A stretch of 47,316 nucleotides of DNA from Candidatus Binatia bacterium (GCA_019749875.1 JAIEPK010000415.1:1-47316), one strand, 5' to 3'; shown: positions 9,297 to 20,242, counted from the first letter of the stretch. A program made the numbers and translations. Notes: a model not told the origin generated them from the letters alone.

Positions 9297-11785
9297 GCCA
9301 CGGACGTCGGTCGTCGCGCCGTCCCGCGGGTGCGCTCGCGGCACTCGCGGCCGTGATCGGTGCGTCCGTGGTGCTGCCGCTCGCCCTGGTCGGGATCTCG
9401 CGTGCGGAGCCGCCGGGGGGAGGGCTGTTCGCCGTCGGCGGACGCGACGGCGAGACGGTCACCGTCGACGCCGACAGCCTGACCTACGATCGCGAGGCGG
9501 ACACGCTGCACGCGACCGGCGACGTCGTCGTGACCGTCGGCAACAGCGTGCTCGCCGCCGATCAGATCGACATCGACCGCAAGAGCAGCCAGGCGGACGC
9601 CGATGGGTCGGTCGTCGTCGAGGATCCGCAGGGTCGCATCCGGGCGGAGTCGGCGTCGTTCCTGCTGGAGGACGAGACCGGGTTCCTCGAGGACGGCGAG
9701 GTCTACCTGCCGCAGTCGCGCTTCCAGATCACCGGTGCACGTCTCGAGAAGGGCATCGGTCAGACCTACCGGATCTGGGACGGAACGTTCACCACCTGCC
9801 AGTGCGAGGACGGCGCGCCGGACTGGAGCATCGAGGGCGACGAGATCGATCTCGAGCTCGGCGGCTGGGGCAAGCTGCGCAGCGGTCGCTTCAAGATCAA
9901 AGACCAGACGATTCTCTACCTGCCCTACGGAACGTTCCCGATCCTGCGCGACCGCCAGACGGGATTTTTGTTCCCCAACGTCGGCTACGCGACGCGTCGC
10001 GGCTTCCAGTACGTGCAGCCCTTCTTCTGGGCGATCGACAAGAGCAGCGACCTGACCCTCAAGTCCGACGTCGAGACCGAGGCGCGCATCGGCTTGCTCG
10101 CCGAGTACCGCTACCTGTGGTCGGAGAAGGCGGGCGGCAACATCGGCGGCTCGTACTTCAACGAGGCGATCCGCACGAGCAAGCCGAGCGACTTCGTCGA
10201 CACCTCGAACCTCGCCGATCCGCACGTGTCGCAGAACCGCTGGGACGTGACCGGCTATCACCAGCAGGTCGGGCCGGGCGGCAGCCGCATCTACGTGCAG
10301 CCGTTCTACGTCAGCGACAACCTGTTCCTGCGCGAGATGAACGTCCTCACCGACCTGCCGTACGAGAACCTCAACCTGTCGACGCTGCGTTACACGCGCT
10401 CGCGCGCCGGCATCTCGAAGGTCTGGGACTGGGGCTTCGCGCAGGCCGAGTCGTCGTGGAAGCAGGACTTGATCCAGAAGCAGTCGCGCGTACCGCAAGC
10501 GCTGCCCAGGCTCCTCCTGCAGCTGCGCAAGAGCCTGTTCGACTCGCAGCTCCTGCTGCGCCTGAACACCGAGGCGGTCGAGTACTACCGCGCACCGCTC
10601 GACTCGGGCCCGCGCTTCGACATCGCGCCGCAGGCGCTGGTTCCGTTCCGCTTGGGCGACTACGCGTACGGCGATGCGACGCTGACGCTGCGCGAGACGG
10701 CGTACTACCTGTTCGACAACGACCAGCCGGTCTATCCGGACGTCATCACGCAGAACAACGTCAATGATCCTCTGGCGACGCGCATCGTGCCGCACTACCA
10801 GCACCGTGAGATCCTGACGGGACAGGTCAATCTGCGCTCGGAGATCTCGCGCATCTTCGAGGTCGAGGACCTCGGCGACATCAAGAAGCTCAAGCACACG
10901 ATCGAGCCCTACATGGGCTACCAGTACGTGCCGGTGGTCGCGCAGGACGACCTCCCGCTGTACGACAGCGTGGACCGCATCCGGGCGAAGAACCTGCTCA
11001 GCTACGGTGTCCTGACGCGCCTCCTGGCGAAGGTCCGCAGCGGTGCCGGACCCGTGACTGCCTACGAGGCACCGGCAGCGGAGACGGCGCAGAACATCCT
11101 GCTCGGCGACCAGCCATACGGTCCGCCACCGCCCCCGCAGGTCTCCGGCGGAAGCTCGCCGGAAGCGCTCGCGGACGAGCGGATCCAGGAGCTCGGCCGT
11201 GCGTGGCTGCAGCAGAGCTACGAGATCTCGCAGCCGATCAATCCCGGCCAGCACTTCTCCGCCGTCGACGTCGGTGCGCGCTTGACGCCGCTGAGCTACT
11301 TCGGCGCCAACGGGCGCGTGATCTACGGCGTGCAGAACCCGACCAAGCTCTCGTACGCGACCGTCGGCGTGAACCTCTTCGACCCGCGCCCGATCGCCGG
11401 ACCGGACGATCTCTTCCTGACGCAGCTTCGTCCGGCGAACTCGATCTCCGCGTTCTATCAGTTCACCGGCGGCGGTGCGGTCGAGAACATCAACCTCGCG
11501 GCGACCTACCGCGTGACGAACAACTTCGCGCTGTCCTACTTGACGCGCTACGACGCGCTCGACCACAGCTTCCTCGAGAACTGGGCGGGCTTTCGCGTGA
11601 TCTCGTCGTGTGACTGCTGGGTCGTCGACATGGCGTTCGTCGACCGCTCGAATCCGAACACGACCGGCGTGCGGGTGCAGGTGTCCTTGGTCGGCCTCGG
11701 TACGTTCGGCCAGCAGCAGTCGGGCGGCGCGTTCGGTGGCTTTCCGCGCGTCGTCGACACAACGGGCATCGGGAGATCGTATTGA
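9293..11785 (+). CDS. lptD: LPS-assembly outer-membrane protein LptD
   Basis: Outer-membrane beta barrel that, with LptE, inserts lipopolysaccharide in the outer leaflet. The GTG at 9293 overlaps the folC stop and gives 830 aa; the 914-aa track entry includes folC sequence. A signal peptide (residues ~1-37) ends near SRAEPP. It is followed by the OstA-like beta-jellyroll domain (VTVDADSLTYDREADTLHATGDV) and then the LptD barrel, marked by LYLPYGTFPI and TGFLFPNVGYATRRGFQY. Two Cys-x-Cys pairs occur: C169/C171 (CQC) between jellyroll and barrel, and C773/C775 (CDC) near the C-terminus. These sit where other LptDs have disulfide cysteines. A Pro/Gly-rich loop (YGPPPPPQVSGG) is a likely extracellular loop. 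Confidence 0.93.
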
Positions 11786-12759
11786 CGACGGGCGGTCCGC
11801 CCGGAGGCCCTGGCCGCATGGGCGGCGTCCCCGCGATCTCGGTCGTCGTCCCATCCTACCGTGCCGACGCGACGATCGGCGCCTGCGTCGAGGCGCTGCT
11901 GACGCAGACCGGAGCGCCGGCGTTCGAGGTGATCGTCGTCGACAGCTCGCCTGGTGATGCGACGCTCGCCGTGGTGCGGGAGTGCGCGGCACGCCATGCG
12001 AGCGTTCCGCTCCGCTGCGAGCATCTCGCGGCACGTGCGTTTCCCGGTGTCGCACGCAACGTCGGAAGCCGGCTCGCACGGGCGGAACGGCTGCTGTTCG
12101 TCGACGCGGACTGCGTGCCGGCGAGCGACGTCGTCGCCGCGGCTGTGCATGTGCTCGACGACGGTGCGAGTGCGGTGTCCGGCGCGATCGGGCTCGCGCC
12201 CGCGGCAGGTCCTTCGGCGCGTCTGCGTCATCTGCTCGAGTTCAAGGAGTCGCTGCCGAGCTGTCCGCCGCGACGCACCTGGATGCTGCCTTCCGCGTGT
12301 CTCGCGATCCGCCGGGACGTCTTCGAGCGCTACGGCGGCTTTCCCGAAAGCCGGGCGTCGGAGGACTGGCAGCTCGACTGGCGCATGTGGCAGGCCGGCG
12401 AGGATCTGCGTTTCGATCCGATCCTGCGCGTCCTGCATCGCACCCCGTCCGGCTGGCGGTCGTTGTGGCGCTACAGCCGACTGCTCGGCTTCCACTCGGG
12501 TGCGGGACGTCGACGGGGTGGGCTGCCGGGGCAGCTCTTCGTACGGCATCCGTGGCTCGCGCCGTTGCTGCTGCCGCTCGGCCGCACGGCGCGAGCGTTC
12601 GGCTGGTGCGCGCGCCATGCGCGCGGCGAGGTACCGTTCTTGGCGCTCTACGGGCCCGCCTATCTCGCCATGGCCTTCGTTTGGGCGCTCGGGTTTCGTG
12701 CCGGCGTCCTGGCCGAGGACGGTTCGGACCGGCTTGCCCACGACGGCGCGAGCCCGTAG
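11782..12759 (+). CDS. Glycosyltransferase family 2
   Basis: A GT-A fold nucleotide-sugar transferase. It starts with TTG at 11782, overlapping the lptD stop (TTGA); an ATG at 11818 would remove 12 Gly/Pro-rich residues and is an alternative. The N-terminus shows ISVVVPSYRADATI and VIVVDSSPGD, the metal-binding segment is LLFVDADCVPAS, and the later acidic motif is SEDWQLDWRMWQAG. The C-terminal ~60 residues are hydrophobic enough for one membrane-associated helix. Position between lptD and gmd/rmd points to LPS or capsule sugar assembly. Donor and acceptor cannot be told from sequence. Confidence 0.85.
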   Translation: MTTGGPPGGPGRMGGVPAISVVVPSYRADATIGACVEALLTQTGAPAFEVIVVDSSPGDATLAVVRECAARHASVPLRCEHLAARAFPGVARNVGSRLARAERLLFVDADCVPASDVVAAAVHVLDDGASAVSGAIGLAPAAGPSARLRHLLEFKESLPSCPPRRTWMLPSACLAIRRDVFERYGGFPESRASEDWQLDWRMWQAGEDLRFDPILRVLHRTPSGWRSLWRYSRLLGFHSGAGRRRGGLPGQLFVRHPWLAPLLLPLGRTARAFGWCARHARGEVPFLALYGPAYLAMAFVWALGFRAGVLAEDGSDRLAHDGASP

Positions 12760-12770
12760 GGAAGGGGCGG

Positions 12771-13962
<1,192 letters not shown>

Positions 13963-13970
13963 ACGACACC

Positions 13971-14951
13971 GTGCGCGTCCTGGTCTTCGGAGCGACCGGA
14001 TTCGCCGGCCGCTACCTGGTGGACGAGCTCTTGCGGCGCGGCTGCGACGTCGAGGGGGCGGCGCGCCGGCACGATGCGTCGGGGGAGGCGCGGCATCCGA
14101 TCGGGCTCGACGGCATTGCGATGCATCGTTGCGACGTCGCCGACTCGGCGCAGGTGCGCGCGGTGCTGGAGAAAGCCCGTCCCGATGCCGTCGTCCTGCT
14201 GTCGGGGCTCGCATCGCCGCCGGCCGCGAATCGCGATCCGCAGCAGGCGTACGCGGTGCACGCGATGGGCGCGGTGAACGTGCTCGAGAGCGTCGCCGCG
14301 GCGTCCCGGCGGATCCGCGTGCTGGTGGTGACGTCGAGCGAGGCGTACGGCTCGACCGGCATCGACGGCTCGCCGCTCGACGAGGACGCGGCACTCCGTC
14401 CGACGACCATCTACGCGGCGAGCAAGGCTGCGGCGGACCTCGCGGCAGGCGCCTTCGCGACCGCGCGCGGCGTCGACGTGATCCGCGTGCGGCCCTTCAA
14501 CCACACCGGTCCGGGGCAGCGCTCGGACTTCGTTTGTCCGGACTTCGCGACACAGGTCGCAGCGATCGCCGCCGGACGGCGGGCGCCGGTGATCGAGGTC
14601 GGCAACCTGGAAGTCCGTCGCGACTTCCTCGACGTGCGTGACGTCGTGCGCGGCTATGCCGACGCGATCGAGCGCGGCCGGACGGGCGAGATCTACAACC
14701 TGTGCTCGGGGCACGGGATCACGATCCGCTCGATCCTCGACGACCTCTGCACGCTCGCAGGAATCCGGCCCGAGGTGCGGGTCGTCGCTGAGCGCCACCG
14801 TCCGGCCGAGGTACCTGCCTACTGGGGCAGCGGCGCGCGCGCGGCCGCGACCCTTCGTTGGGTACCGAGCATTCCGTGGCGCCTCACCCTCGCCGACTTG
14901 CTCGACTGGTGCCGGCCCGGTGAAGCGACCGGCCCGACGCACGTCGAATAG
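13971..14951 (+). CDS. rmd: GDP-4-keto-6-deoxy-D-mannose reductase (Rmd-like NAD-dependent epimerase/dehydratase)
   Basis: Probably reduces the Gmd product to GDP-D-rhamnose. From the GTG at 13971 the protein is 326 aa and opens with the Rossmann loop VLVFGATGFAGRYLVDELL. The catalytic Ser and Tyr-x-x-x-Lys are in VTSSEAYG and IYAASKAAADL, and RVRPFNHTGPGQ plus RRDFLDVRDVVRGY are typical of the extended SDR group that includes Rmd. Fcl/GMER (GDP-fucose synthase) is the main alternative, but its usual N-terminal pattern is not seen. Adjacent gmd strongly supports the pathway; the exact product sugar is inference. Confidence 0.8.
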   Translation: MRVLVFGATGFAGRYLVDELLRRGCDVEGAARRHDASGEARHPIGLDGIAMHRCDVADSAQVRAVLEKARPDAVVLLSGLASPPAANRDPQQAYAVHAMGAVNVLESVAAASRRIRVLVVTSSEAYGSTGIDGSPLDEDAALRPTTIYAASKAAADLAAGAFATARGVDVIRVRPFNHTGPGQRSDFVCPDFATQVAAIAAGRRAPVIEVGNLEVRRDFLDVRDVVRGYADAIERGRTGEIYNLCSGHGITIRSILDDLCTLAGIRPEVRVVAERHRPAEVPAYWGSGARAAATLRWVPSIPWRLTLADLLDWCRPGEATGPTHVE

Positions 14952-14953
14952 GC

Positions 14954-16738
14954 GTGGCGCTGGCGACAAATGGCATTGGACGTGGCCGCGTGGTAGTCCC
15001 GCCCGGGAAAGGTGGCGCGGTGGAGCTGCAGATAAAGTCGCTCGAAGACCTGCTCGTCGAGCGCGGCCGGGTCAGCACCGAGGACCTGCGCAAGATCCGC
15101 AAGCTCCAGGCGGAGCGAGGCGAGCGCATCGAGCGCCTGCTGCTCGACCTCGGGTTCATCTCCGAGGACGACCTGCTGCCGGTGTTCAGCGAGTATCTCG
15201 GCGTCCCGCTGGTGTCGCGCAAGGAGCTGCCGAGCTCGGCGGTCTCGATCCCCGGGCTGAACGTCAAGTTCCTCCGTCACGCGCGCGTGCTGCCGGTGTC
15301 GCTCGCCGACGGCGTGCTCACCGCCGCGATGGCCGACCCGGGCGATCGCGACTCGCGCCAGGGCCTCGAGGTCGCGACCGGCTGCCGGCTGAAGCCGCTG
15401 CTCGCCAAGGAGAAGGACATCGTCGAGGCGCTCGAGGAGTGCTACGGCGAGCACGGCGAAGGGCAGGGTGACGGCGGCGGCGACGGCCTCGTCGAGTACC
15501 TGTCCGAGGACGAGGAGGACGTCGACCACCTGCGCGACCTCGCGAGCGAGGCGCCGGTCATCCGCTTCGTGAACGTCCTGATCAATCGCGCCGTCGAGAG
15601 CCGCGCGTCCGACATCCACATCGAGCCGTTCGAGAACGAGCTCAAGGTGCGGTACCGCATCGACGGCGTGCTGCACGACGTCGACGCCCCGCAGCGCCGG
15701 CTGCAGGCGGCGATCGTGTCGCGCATCAAGATCATGGCGAAGCTCAACATCGCCGAGCGTCGCCTGCCGCAGGACGGCCGCATCAAGCTGCGCATGATGG
15801 GCAAGGAGATCGATCTGCGCGTGTCGACGCTGCCCACGCTTTACGGCGAGAGCGTCGTGCTCCGTATCCTCGACCGCGGCTCGATCGTCCTCGACCTGAC
15901 CAAGCTCGGCTTTCCGCGCGACACCCAGGCGCAGTGGGACCAGCTGATCGTCAAGCCGTACGGCATGATCCTGGTGACCGGTCCGACCGGCTCCGGCAAG
16001 ACGACCACGCTCTACGGGTCGCTGAACAACATCAACTCACCGGACAAGAAGATCATCACGATCGAGGACCCGGTCGAGTATCAGCTGAACGGCGTCAACC
16101 AGATCCACGTCAAGCCACAGATCGGACTGACGTTCGCGAGCGGGCTGCGCTCGATCGTTCGCCAGGACCCGGACGTCATCATGGTCGGTGAGATCCGTGA
16201 CGCCGAGACGGCGGAGATCGCGATCCAGGCGGCGCTCACCGGCCACCTGGTGTTCTCGACGCTGCACACCAACGACGCCGCCGGCGCCGTCAGCCGACTG
16301 CTCGAGATGGGCGTCGAGGACTACCTGCTGGCGTCGTCGCTGCTCGGCGTGCTCGCGCAGCGCCTCGTGCGTCGCATTTGCCCCGACTGCAAGCGCCCGG
16401 TGGAGGGCATGCTCGCCGATCAGGCGGAGCTCAAGAGCTTCATGGCCGACGGGAAGAACGGTGAGCGCACCGAGGAGACGCTCGCCAACACGCCGCTCTT
16501 CCAGGGGGAGGGCTGCGACAACTGCTCGCACACCGGGTATCGGGGCCGCGCGGGCATCTACGAGCTGCTGATGGTCGACGACGCGGTTCGCCGGGCGATC
16601 CTCGATCACGCGTCCGCCGACCAGATCCGCACCAAGGCGATCGATCTCGGGATGCGAACGCTGCGCGAGGACGGCTGGCGGACCGTGCGCGAGGGCACCA
16701 CGACGCTGTCGGAGATCATCCGCGTCACGCGCGACTGA
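14954..16738 (+). CDS. gspE: Type II secretion ATPase GspE
   Basis: Cytoplasmic hexameric ATPase that powers pseudopilus assembly. The frame opens at GTG 14954, two bases after rmd; a GTG at 15020 (VELQIKSLEDLL) is a plausible shorter start because residues before it look unstructured. The N1E domain (EDDLLPVFSEYLGVPLV) is followed by ASDIHIEPFENELKVRYRIDG, Walker A GPTGSGKTTTLY, the Asp box ITIEDPVEYQ, Walker B DPDVIMVGEIRD and the His box FSTLHTNDA. The four-cysteine zinc site of GspE is present (CPDCKR, GCDNCSHTG). An acidic stretch (EYLSEDEEDVDH) precedes the ATPase core. PilB is the alternative, but the gspF-D block downstream favours GspE. Confidence 0.92.
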   Translation: MALATNGIGRGRVVVPPGKGGAVELQIKSLEDLLVERGRVSTEDLRKIRKLQAERGERIERLLLDLGFISEDDLLPVFSEYLGVPLVSRKELPSSAVSIPGLNVKFLRHARVLPVSLADGVLTAAMADPGDRDSRQGLEVATGCRLKPLLAKEKDIVEALEECYGEHGEGQGDGGGDGLVEYLSEDEEDVDHLRDLASEAPVIRFVNVLINRAVESRASDIHIEPFENELKVRYRIDGVLHDVDAPQRRLQAAIVSRIKIMAKLNIAERRLPQDGRIKLRMMGKEIDLRVSTLPTLYGESVVLRILDRGSIVLDLTKLGFPRDTQAQWDQLIVKPYGMILVTGPTGSGKTTTLYGSLNNINSPDKKIITIEDPVEYQLNGVNQIHVKPQIGLTFASGLRSIVRQDPDVIMVGEIRDAETAEIAIQAALTGHLVFSTLHTNDAAGAVSRLLEMGVEDYLLASSLLGVLAQRLVRRICPDCKRPVEGMLADQAELKSFMADGKNGERTEETLANTPLFQGEGCDNCSHTGYRGRAGIYELLMVDDAVRRAILDHASADQIRTKAIDLGMRTLREDGWRTVREGTTTLSEIIRVTRD

Positions 16739-16765
16739 GCGCTGCGGCACGGAGCTGCGTCCCGC

Positions 16766-17827
16766 ATGGGCGAGCCACTGGCGAAGGAGACGGTCCGGGC
16801 GATCGCGTCGGCGCGCGTCGTGCCCGACGATCCCATGCTCCCGGACGACGATGCTGCGCTCGACGTGTCGCTGGTCGTGCCGCTGCACAACGAGCGCGCG
16901 AGCCTCAAGCTGCTCATCGACGAGTGTCACGCGGTCCTCGACGACCCGTCGCGCGACTGGACGGCGCTGGGGATCGCGCCCGGCACGGGTGTGCCGCGCT
17001 GGGAGATCATCCTGGTGGACGACGGCTCGACCGACGGGTCGTTCTCCGTGCTGCGCGAGCTCGCGGCTTCGGACGCGGTCATCCGAGCGATCCGCTTGCG
17101 GCGCAACCTCGGGAAGGCGACGGCGCTCTCGGTGGGCTTCGCCGAGGCGTGCGGCGAGATCGTCTTCTCGCTCGATGCCGACCTGCAGGACGATCCGAAC
17201 GAGATTCCGCGCATGCTCGCCCTTCTCGACTCGGGCTACGACTTGATCAGCGGGTGGAAGCGCAAGCGGCACGATTCGACGGCGCGTGTGGTCGCGTCGC
17301 GGCTGTTCAACTTCGTCGTGCGGCGCTCGTCCGGCGTCGAGCTGCACGACCTGAACTGCGGCTTCAAGGCCTACCGTCGCGGCGTCGCGCAGGACATTCG
17401 CATCTACGGCGAGCTGCACCGCTTCATTCCGGTCATCGCCGCCTGGAAAGGGTATGCGGTGGGCGAGATCGAGGTCGCGCACCGTCCCCGTCGCTTCGGT
17501 CGCTCCCGCTACGGCTGGGGCCGTGCCTTTCGCGGCATGATGGACCTCGTGACGGTGATGTTCCTCACGCGCTTCGATGCGCGGCCGGCGCACTTCTTCA
17601 GCCTGCCGGGAGCGTTCCTGATGAGCATCGGGCTCGGCGTGCTCGGCTACATCGCGTACCTGCGCTTCACCTACGGCGAGATCCTCGGCCGGCACCCGCT
17701 GCTCTCGTTCGGCGTCCTGGCGGTGCTCGCAGGTCTGCAGCTCTTCACGAGCGGCCTCCTCGGCGAGATGCTCGCGGCCAAGTCGCCGCGCGACGACGCG
17801 TCCGTCGTTCGTGAGCGGATCGGATAG
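16766..17827 (+). CDS. Polyprenyl-phosphate glycosyltransferase (DPM1/GtrB-like family 2)
   Basis: Likely transfers a sugar from a nucleotide donor to undecaprenyl phosphate at the inner membrane. The 353-aa protein has the GT-A signatures VSLVVPLHNERASL, ILVDDGSTDGS, LRRNLGKATALSVGF and SLDADLQDDPNEI, then the GtrB-like YDLISGWKRKRHD, LHDLNCGFKAYRR and GRSRYGWGRAFRG. The last ~90 residues hold two membrane helices (around LPGAFLMSIGLGVLGYIAY and GVLAVLAGLQLFTSGLL). It lies 27 bp after gspE and converges on a PMT-like membrane transferase, which would be the natural user of a polyprenyl-linked sugar. Confidence 0.88.
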   Translation: MGEPLAKETVRAIASARVVPDDPMLPDDDAALDVSLVVPLHNERASLKLLIDECHAVLDDPSRDWTALGIAPGTGVPRWEIILVDDGSTDGSFSVLRELAASDAVIRAIRLRRNLGKATALSVGFAEACGEIVFSLDADLQDDPNEIPRMLALLDSGYDLISGWKRKRHDSTARVVASRLFNFVVRRSSGVELHDLNCGFKAYRRGVAQDIRIYGELHRFIPVIAAWKGYAVGEIEVAHRPRRFGRSRYGWGRAFRGMMDLVTVMFLTRFDARPAHFFSLPGAFLMSIGLGVLGYIAYLRFTYGEILGRHPLLSFGVLAVLAGLQLFTSGLLGEMLAAKSPRDDASVVRERIG

Positions 17828-17849
17828 TCGGTAGCGCCAGCACCAGGGT

Positions 17850-17868
17850 CGCCTCTCGGCGAGAGGCG
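17850..17868 (+). terminator. Hairpin between convergent genes
   Basis: An 8-bp perfect stem (CGCCTCTC / GAGAGGCG) with a 3-base loop lies in the 65-bp gap between convergent stops at 17827 and 17893. The plus-strand side is followed by a moderately T-rich stretch (GTGTTTGGTTCT), so it could end transcription of the upstream glycosyltransferase. The T run is imperfect. Confidence 0.4.
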
Positions 17869-17892
17869 CATCCGGTGTTTGGTTCTCCGGAC

Positions 17893-19449
17893 TCAGGGGG
17901 CTCGGCGTCGGAGGTTGCCGTCCCCTCGTTCGAAGAGCCACAGGTCTTCCGCCCCCGGTACGCGTCGCCAGTCGCGCTCGAGTGATTCGGCGAACGCTTG
18001 TCGCGAATCCAGGAGCTCCGGGAATGGAACGTAGATGTAGCGCGCGCCCTGGAGAGCCTTCGCGATGTCGGCATCGCTCGCACGCGCCGTTTCCGACGCC
18101 AGTCGTTCGCCCACGGCGTTGCCCAGGGTGAGCGCCGTCCCGCGTCGATCACAATAATAGAGCACCGTCCCGCCGCGGTCGGACAGCACGAACAACTCGT
18201 CGCTCGGCCCGGTCAGAGATCGGACGCGCTCGCAGCGCTCCAGGAGCGAGCCGTACTGGGGCGGGATCGCTGCTGCGCGCCGTGCGATCGTGATGCCGCT
18301 GACGAGCAGGAGCGCGAACAGTCCCGCAACCGCTGCATTGCCGGCCCGAGGGAAGCGACTCTCGATCCAAGCGGAGACGCTCGCGCACCCTTGGGCGAGC
18401 AGAAGTGCCGCCACCGGGACGAGCGGCAGAAGGTAGTACTCGGTGCCTCGCGCTCGTTGGTCCAGCATGCGTGTCGCGAAGACCAAGCACTGTGCGATCG
18501 TGCCGATGCCCCATGCGAGAAGTGCGCGCTCGGTCGGGGTGCGATCTCCGTGATGCAGGGCGAGTCCGATCAGCGTCACGACGAGCCCGAGCGGGGTGAA
18601 CACCATCTGCACGATCTGACGCGCGATCTCCAGATACAGTGCGGGATCGAGCAGCAATCGCGGCGCGACCCAGCCGTCGGCGACCATCGCGCCCGCCGCC
18701 GGGTACACACGATGCAGGGCGAAGGCGTGCGCGTACCAGACTGCGGGGGGAGTCGCGCCGATCGTCAGGCACGCGAGCAGCATCGTGAGCTCGCGTCCCG
18801 AGGCCGCGCGCCGAGGTGCAGATGTCGCGCGACAGAGGACGATTCCGGCTGGAACGAGCCAGAACACCGCGTGCGGCTTGAGAGCCAGCGACAGCCCTGC
18901 GAAGAGGCCGACTGCGAGCGCGCGCGCCGCTGAAGGCCCATCGCGCCACCGTAGGAGCGTCAGGAATGCCGCCAGCGACGCTGCCACCAGCGCTGCGTCG
19001 CTCATGAACGCGCGTGAGTAGACGATCCCGAGAGGCGCGGCGAGAAACCAGGCCACGGCGAGCAGCGCGACGCCGTTCGTCACGGATCGGCGGACGATGG
19101 CGTGCAGGAAGAGGGATCCCGCAAGCCAGGCGACGATCCCGATCAGCCTTCCCGCCCGTTCATCGACCCGACCGGTGAGTCGATACGCCAATGCGGCCGT
19201 GCCGGGTACCAGCGGAACTTCCTTTAAAAAATATCCTGGTCGGCCGATATCGTCGACCAGCGGGCGGAGCCACGAGGCGCGGCCACGGTAGAGGTTTCGC
19301 GCGACCATCGCCGTGTGGGTCTGCTTCGCGGCCGCGCCTTCGAGAAGTGGCGCGTCCAGATGGTTGCACCGCAGGAGGAGCCCGGACAGAAGAAGACCCA
19401 CGAGAGCGATCCAGGAGATGGGCTCTCGGCGAGAGGAGGAGGGGATCAT
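17893..19449 (-). CDS. PMT/ArnT-like membrane glycosyltransferase (GT39/GT83 type)
   Basis: A polytopic enzyme of the GT-C fold that probably uses a polyprenyl-phosphate sugar to glycosylate lipid or protein on the periplasmic side. The ATG at 19449 gives 518 aa starting MIPSSSRREP; the upstream part of the 675-codon frame is arginine-rich and unlikely coding. About ten hydrophobic segments are visible. After the first helix comes LEGAAAKQTHTAMVARNLYRG, resembling the (R/K)QTxTAxxARNxY first-loop motif of this family, with the usual acidic position replaced by His. The C-terminal soluble part (YGSLLERCERVRSL, ELFVLSDRGGTVLYYCDRRG) is periplasmic. Convergent with the GtrB-like gene, its likely partner. 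Confidence 0.8.
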   Translation of the reverse strand: MIPSSSRREPISWIALVGLLLSGLLLRCNHLDAPLLEGAAAKQTHTAMVARNLYRGRASWLRPLVDDIGRPGYFLKEVPLVPGTAALAYRLTGRVDERAGRLIGIVAWLAGSLFLHAIVRRSVTNGVALLAVAWFLAAPLGIVYSRAFMSDAALVAASLAAFLTLLRWRDGPSAARALAVGLFAGLSLALKPHAVFWLVPAGIVLCRATSAPRRAASGRELTMLLACLTIGATPPAVWYAHAFALHRVYPAAGAMVADGWVAPRLLLDPALYLEIARQIVQMVFTPLGLVVTLIGLALHHGDRTPTERALLAWGIGTIAQCLVFATRMLDQRARGTEYYLLPLVPVAALLLAQGCASVSAWIESRFPRAGNAAVAGLFALLLVSGITIARRAAAIPPQYGSLLERCERVRSLTGPSDELFVLSDRGGTVLYYCDRRGTALTLGNAVGERLASETARASDADIAKALQGARYIYVPFPELLDSRQAFAESLERDWRRVPGAEDLWLFERGDGNLRRRAP

Positions 19450-19734
19450 CGCGACACCACGATGGCTGCTGCGCTCGAGGCCTGGCGCGGAAGCGATAGC
19501 AGATCGTGGGCGGTGAGCACGAGCGTATGGAACTCTCGAGATTGACTGAGGAGGCCGAAAGAATTCGCACGCTCGGTCGTCTTTAGGCAGAGCGTTAAGC
19601 TCGCGATGGCGAGCCGAGAGCGTTGGCCGCCGTGTTCGAAGGAATCGCAAGATCGTTCTGCGGCGGCGTTGTCGGTTGCAATGCGCTAGTCTCGATGGTA
19701 GGACGAAAAACCGTTTCGGTGTCTGGGGGGTTGT

Positions 19735-20229
19735 GTGCGGGTCGCCGATGCGGGCAAGGATACGGTGTTGGCGCAGAGTGGCTCTGGGCGGCAAGTCAAG
19801 GCTGCCGTCGCGATTGGAATCGCTGTCCTGGTCAGTGTCGCGGTAATTGCTGGATGGCAGAACAGCATTTGGCCGCTCAATCAGCATTCCGAGAAAGCCC
19901 TCGCGAGGCGAGCGCAGCAATACTGGGATTTGAAGATCTCAGGAGACACGTTGGGTGCGTATGGGTTCATGGCGGCATCGTACCGCCGCCGCGTCACTCC
20001 CGACGGGTTCGCGCGCGTGGGTGGCGGCTTGGTGATTCACACCGGGGCGGTGGTGAAGTCGGTCCATGTCCATGACGGCGACGCAACGGTCGACCTTGAG
20101 CTTCGCTATGTCCTCAACCATGGCCGCTTCGCAGACACCGAGTCCGTCGTTGAAGCGAAAGAACGCTGGGTGTTTGAGGACGGAGCCTGGCATCGATGGC
20201 CACCGGATGTTGGGCCGGATGTTGGTTGA
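19735..20229 (+). CDS. Small membrane-anchored protein of unknown function (NTF2-like fold possible)
   Basis: A 164-aa protein with one membrane helix at residues ~22-42 (AAVAIGIAVLVSVAVIAGW) and a soluble extracytoplasmic domain. The rest has a helix then strands: RAQQYWDLKISGDTLGAYGFM, RVTPDGFARVGG, VVKSVHVHDGDATVDLEL, ERWVFEDGAWHRW. This order, with a helix leading to a curved sheet and ending in a W-rich strand, is reminiscent of NTF2/SnoaL-like domains, a structural guess only. The start is a GTG at 19735 preceded by a G-rich stretch (TGGGGGGTTGT). Base composition around it is lower in GC than in flanking operons. It ends in a short duplicated DVGPDVG. No function assigned. Confidence 0.65.
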   Translation: MRVADAGKDTVLAQSGSGRQVKAAVAIGIAVLVSVAVIAGWQNSIWPLNQHSEKALARRAQQYWDLKISGDTLGAYGFMAASYRRRVTPDGFARVGGGLVIHTGAVVKSVHVHDGDATVDLELRYVLNHGRFADTESVVEAKERWVFEDGAWHRWPPDVGPDVG

Positions 20230-20242
20230 GGCATCCGGGGAG

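Noticed and set aside
19676-19704. TTGCAA-17-TAGGAC as a promoter for the 164-aa gene
   Set aside because: Only three of six bases match at the -10 box; too weak to list.
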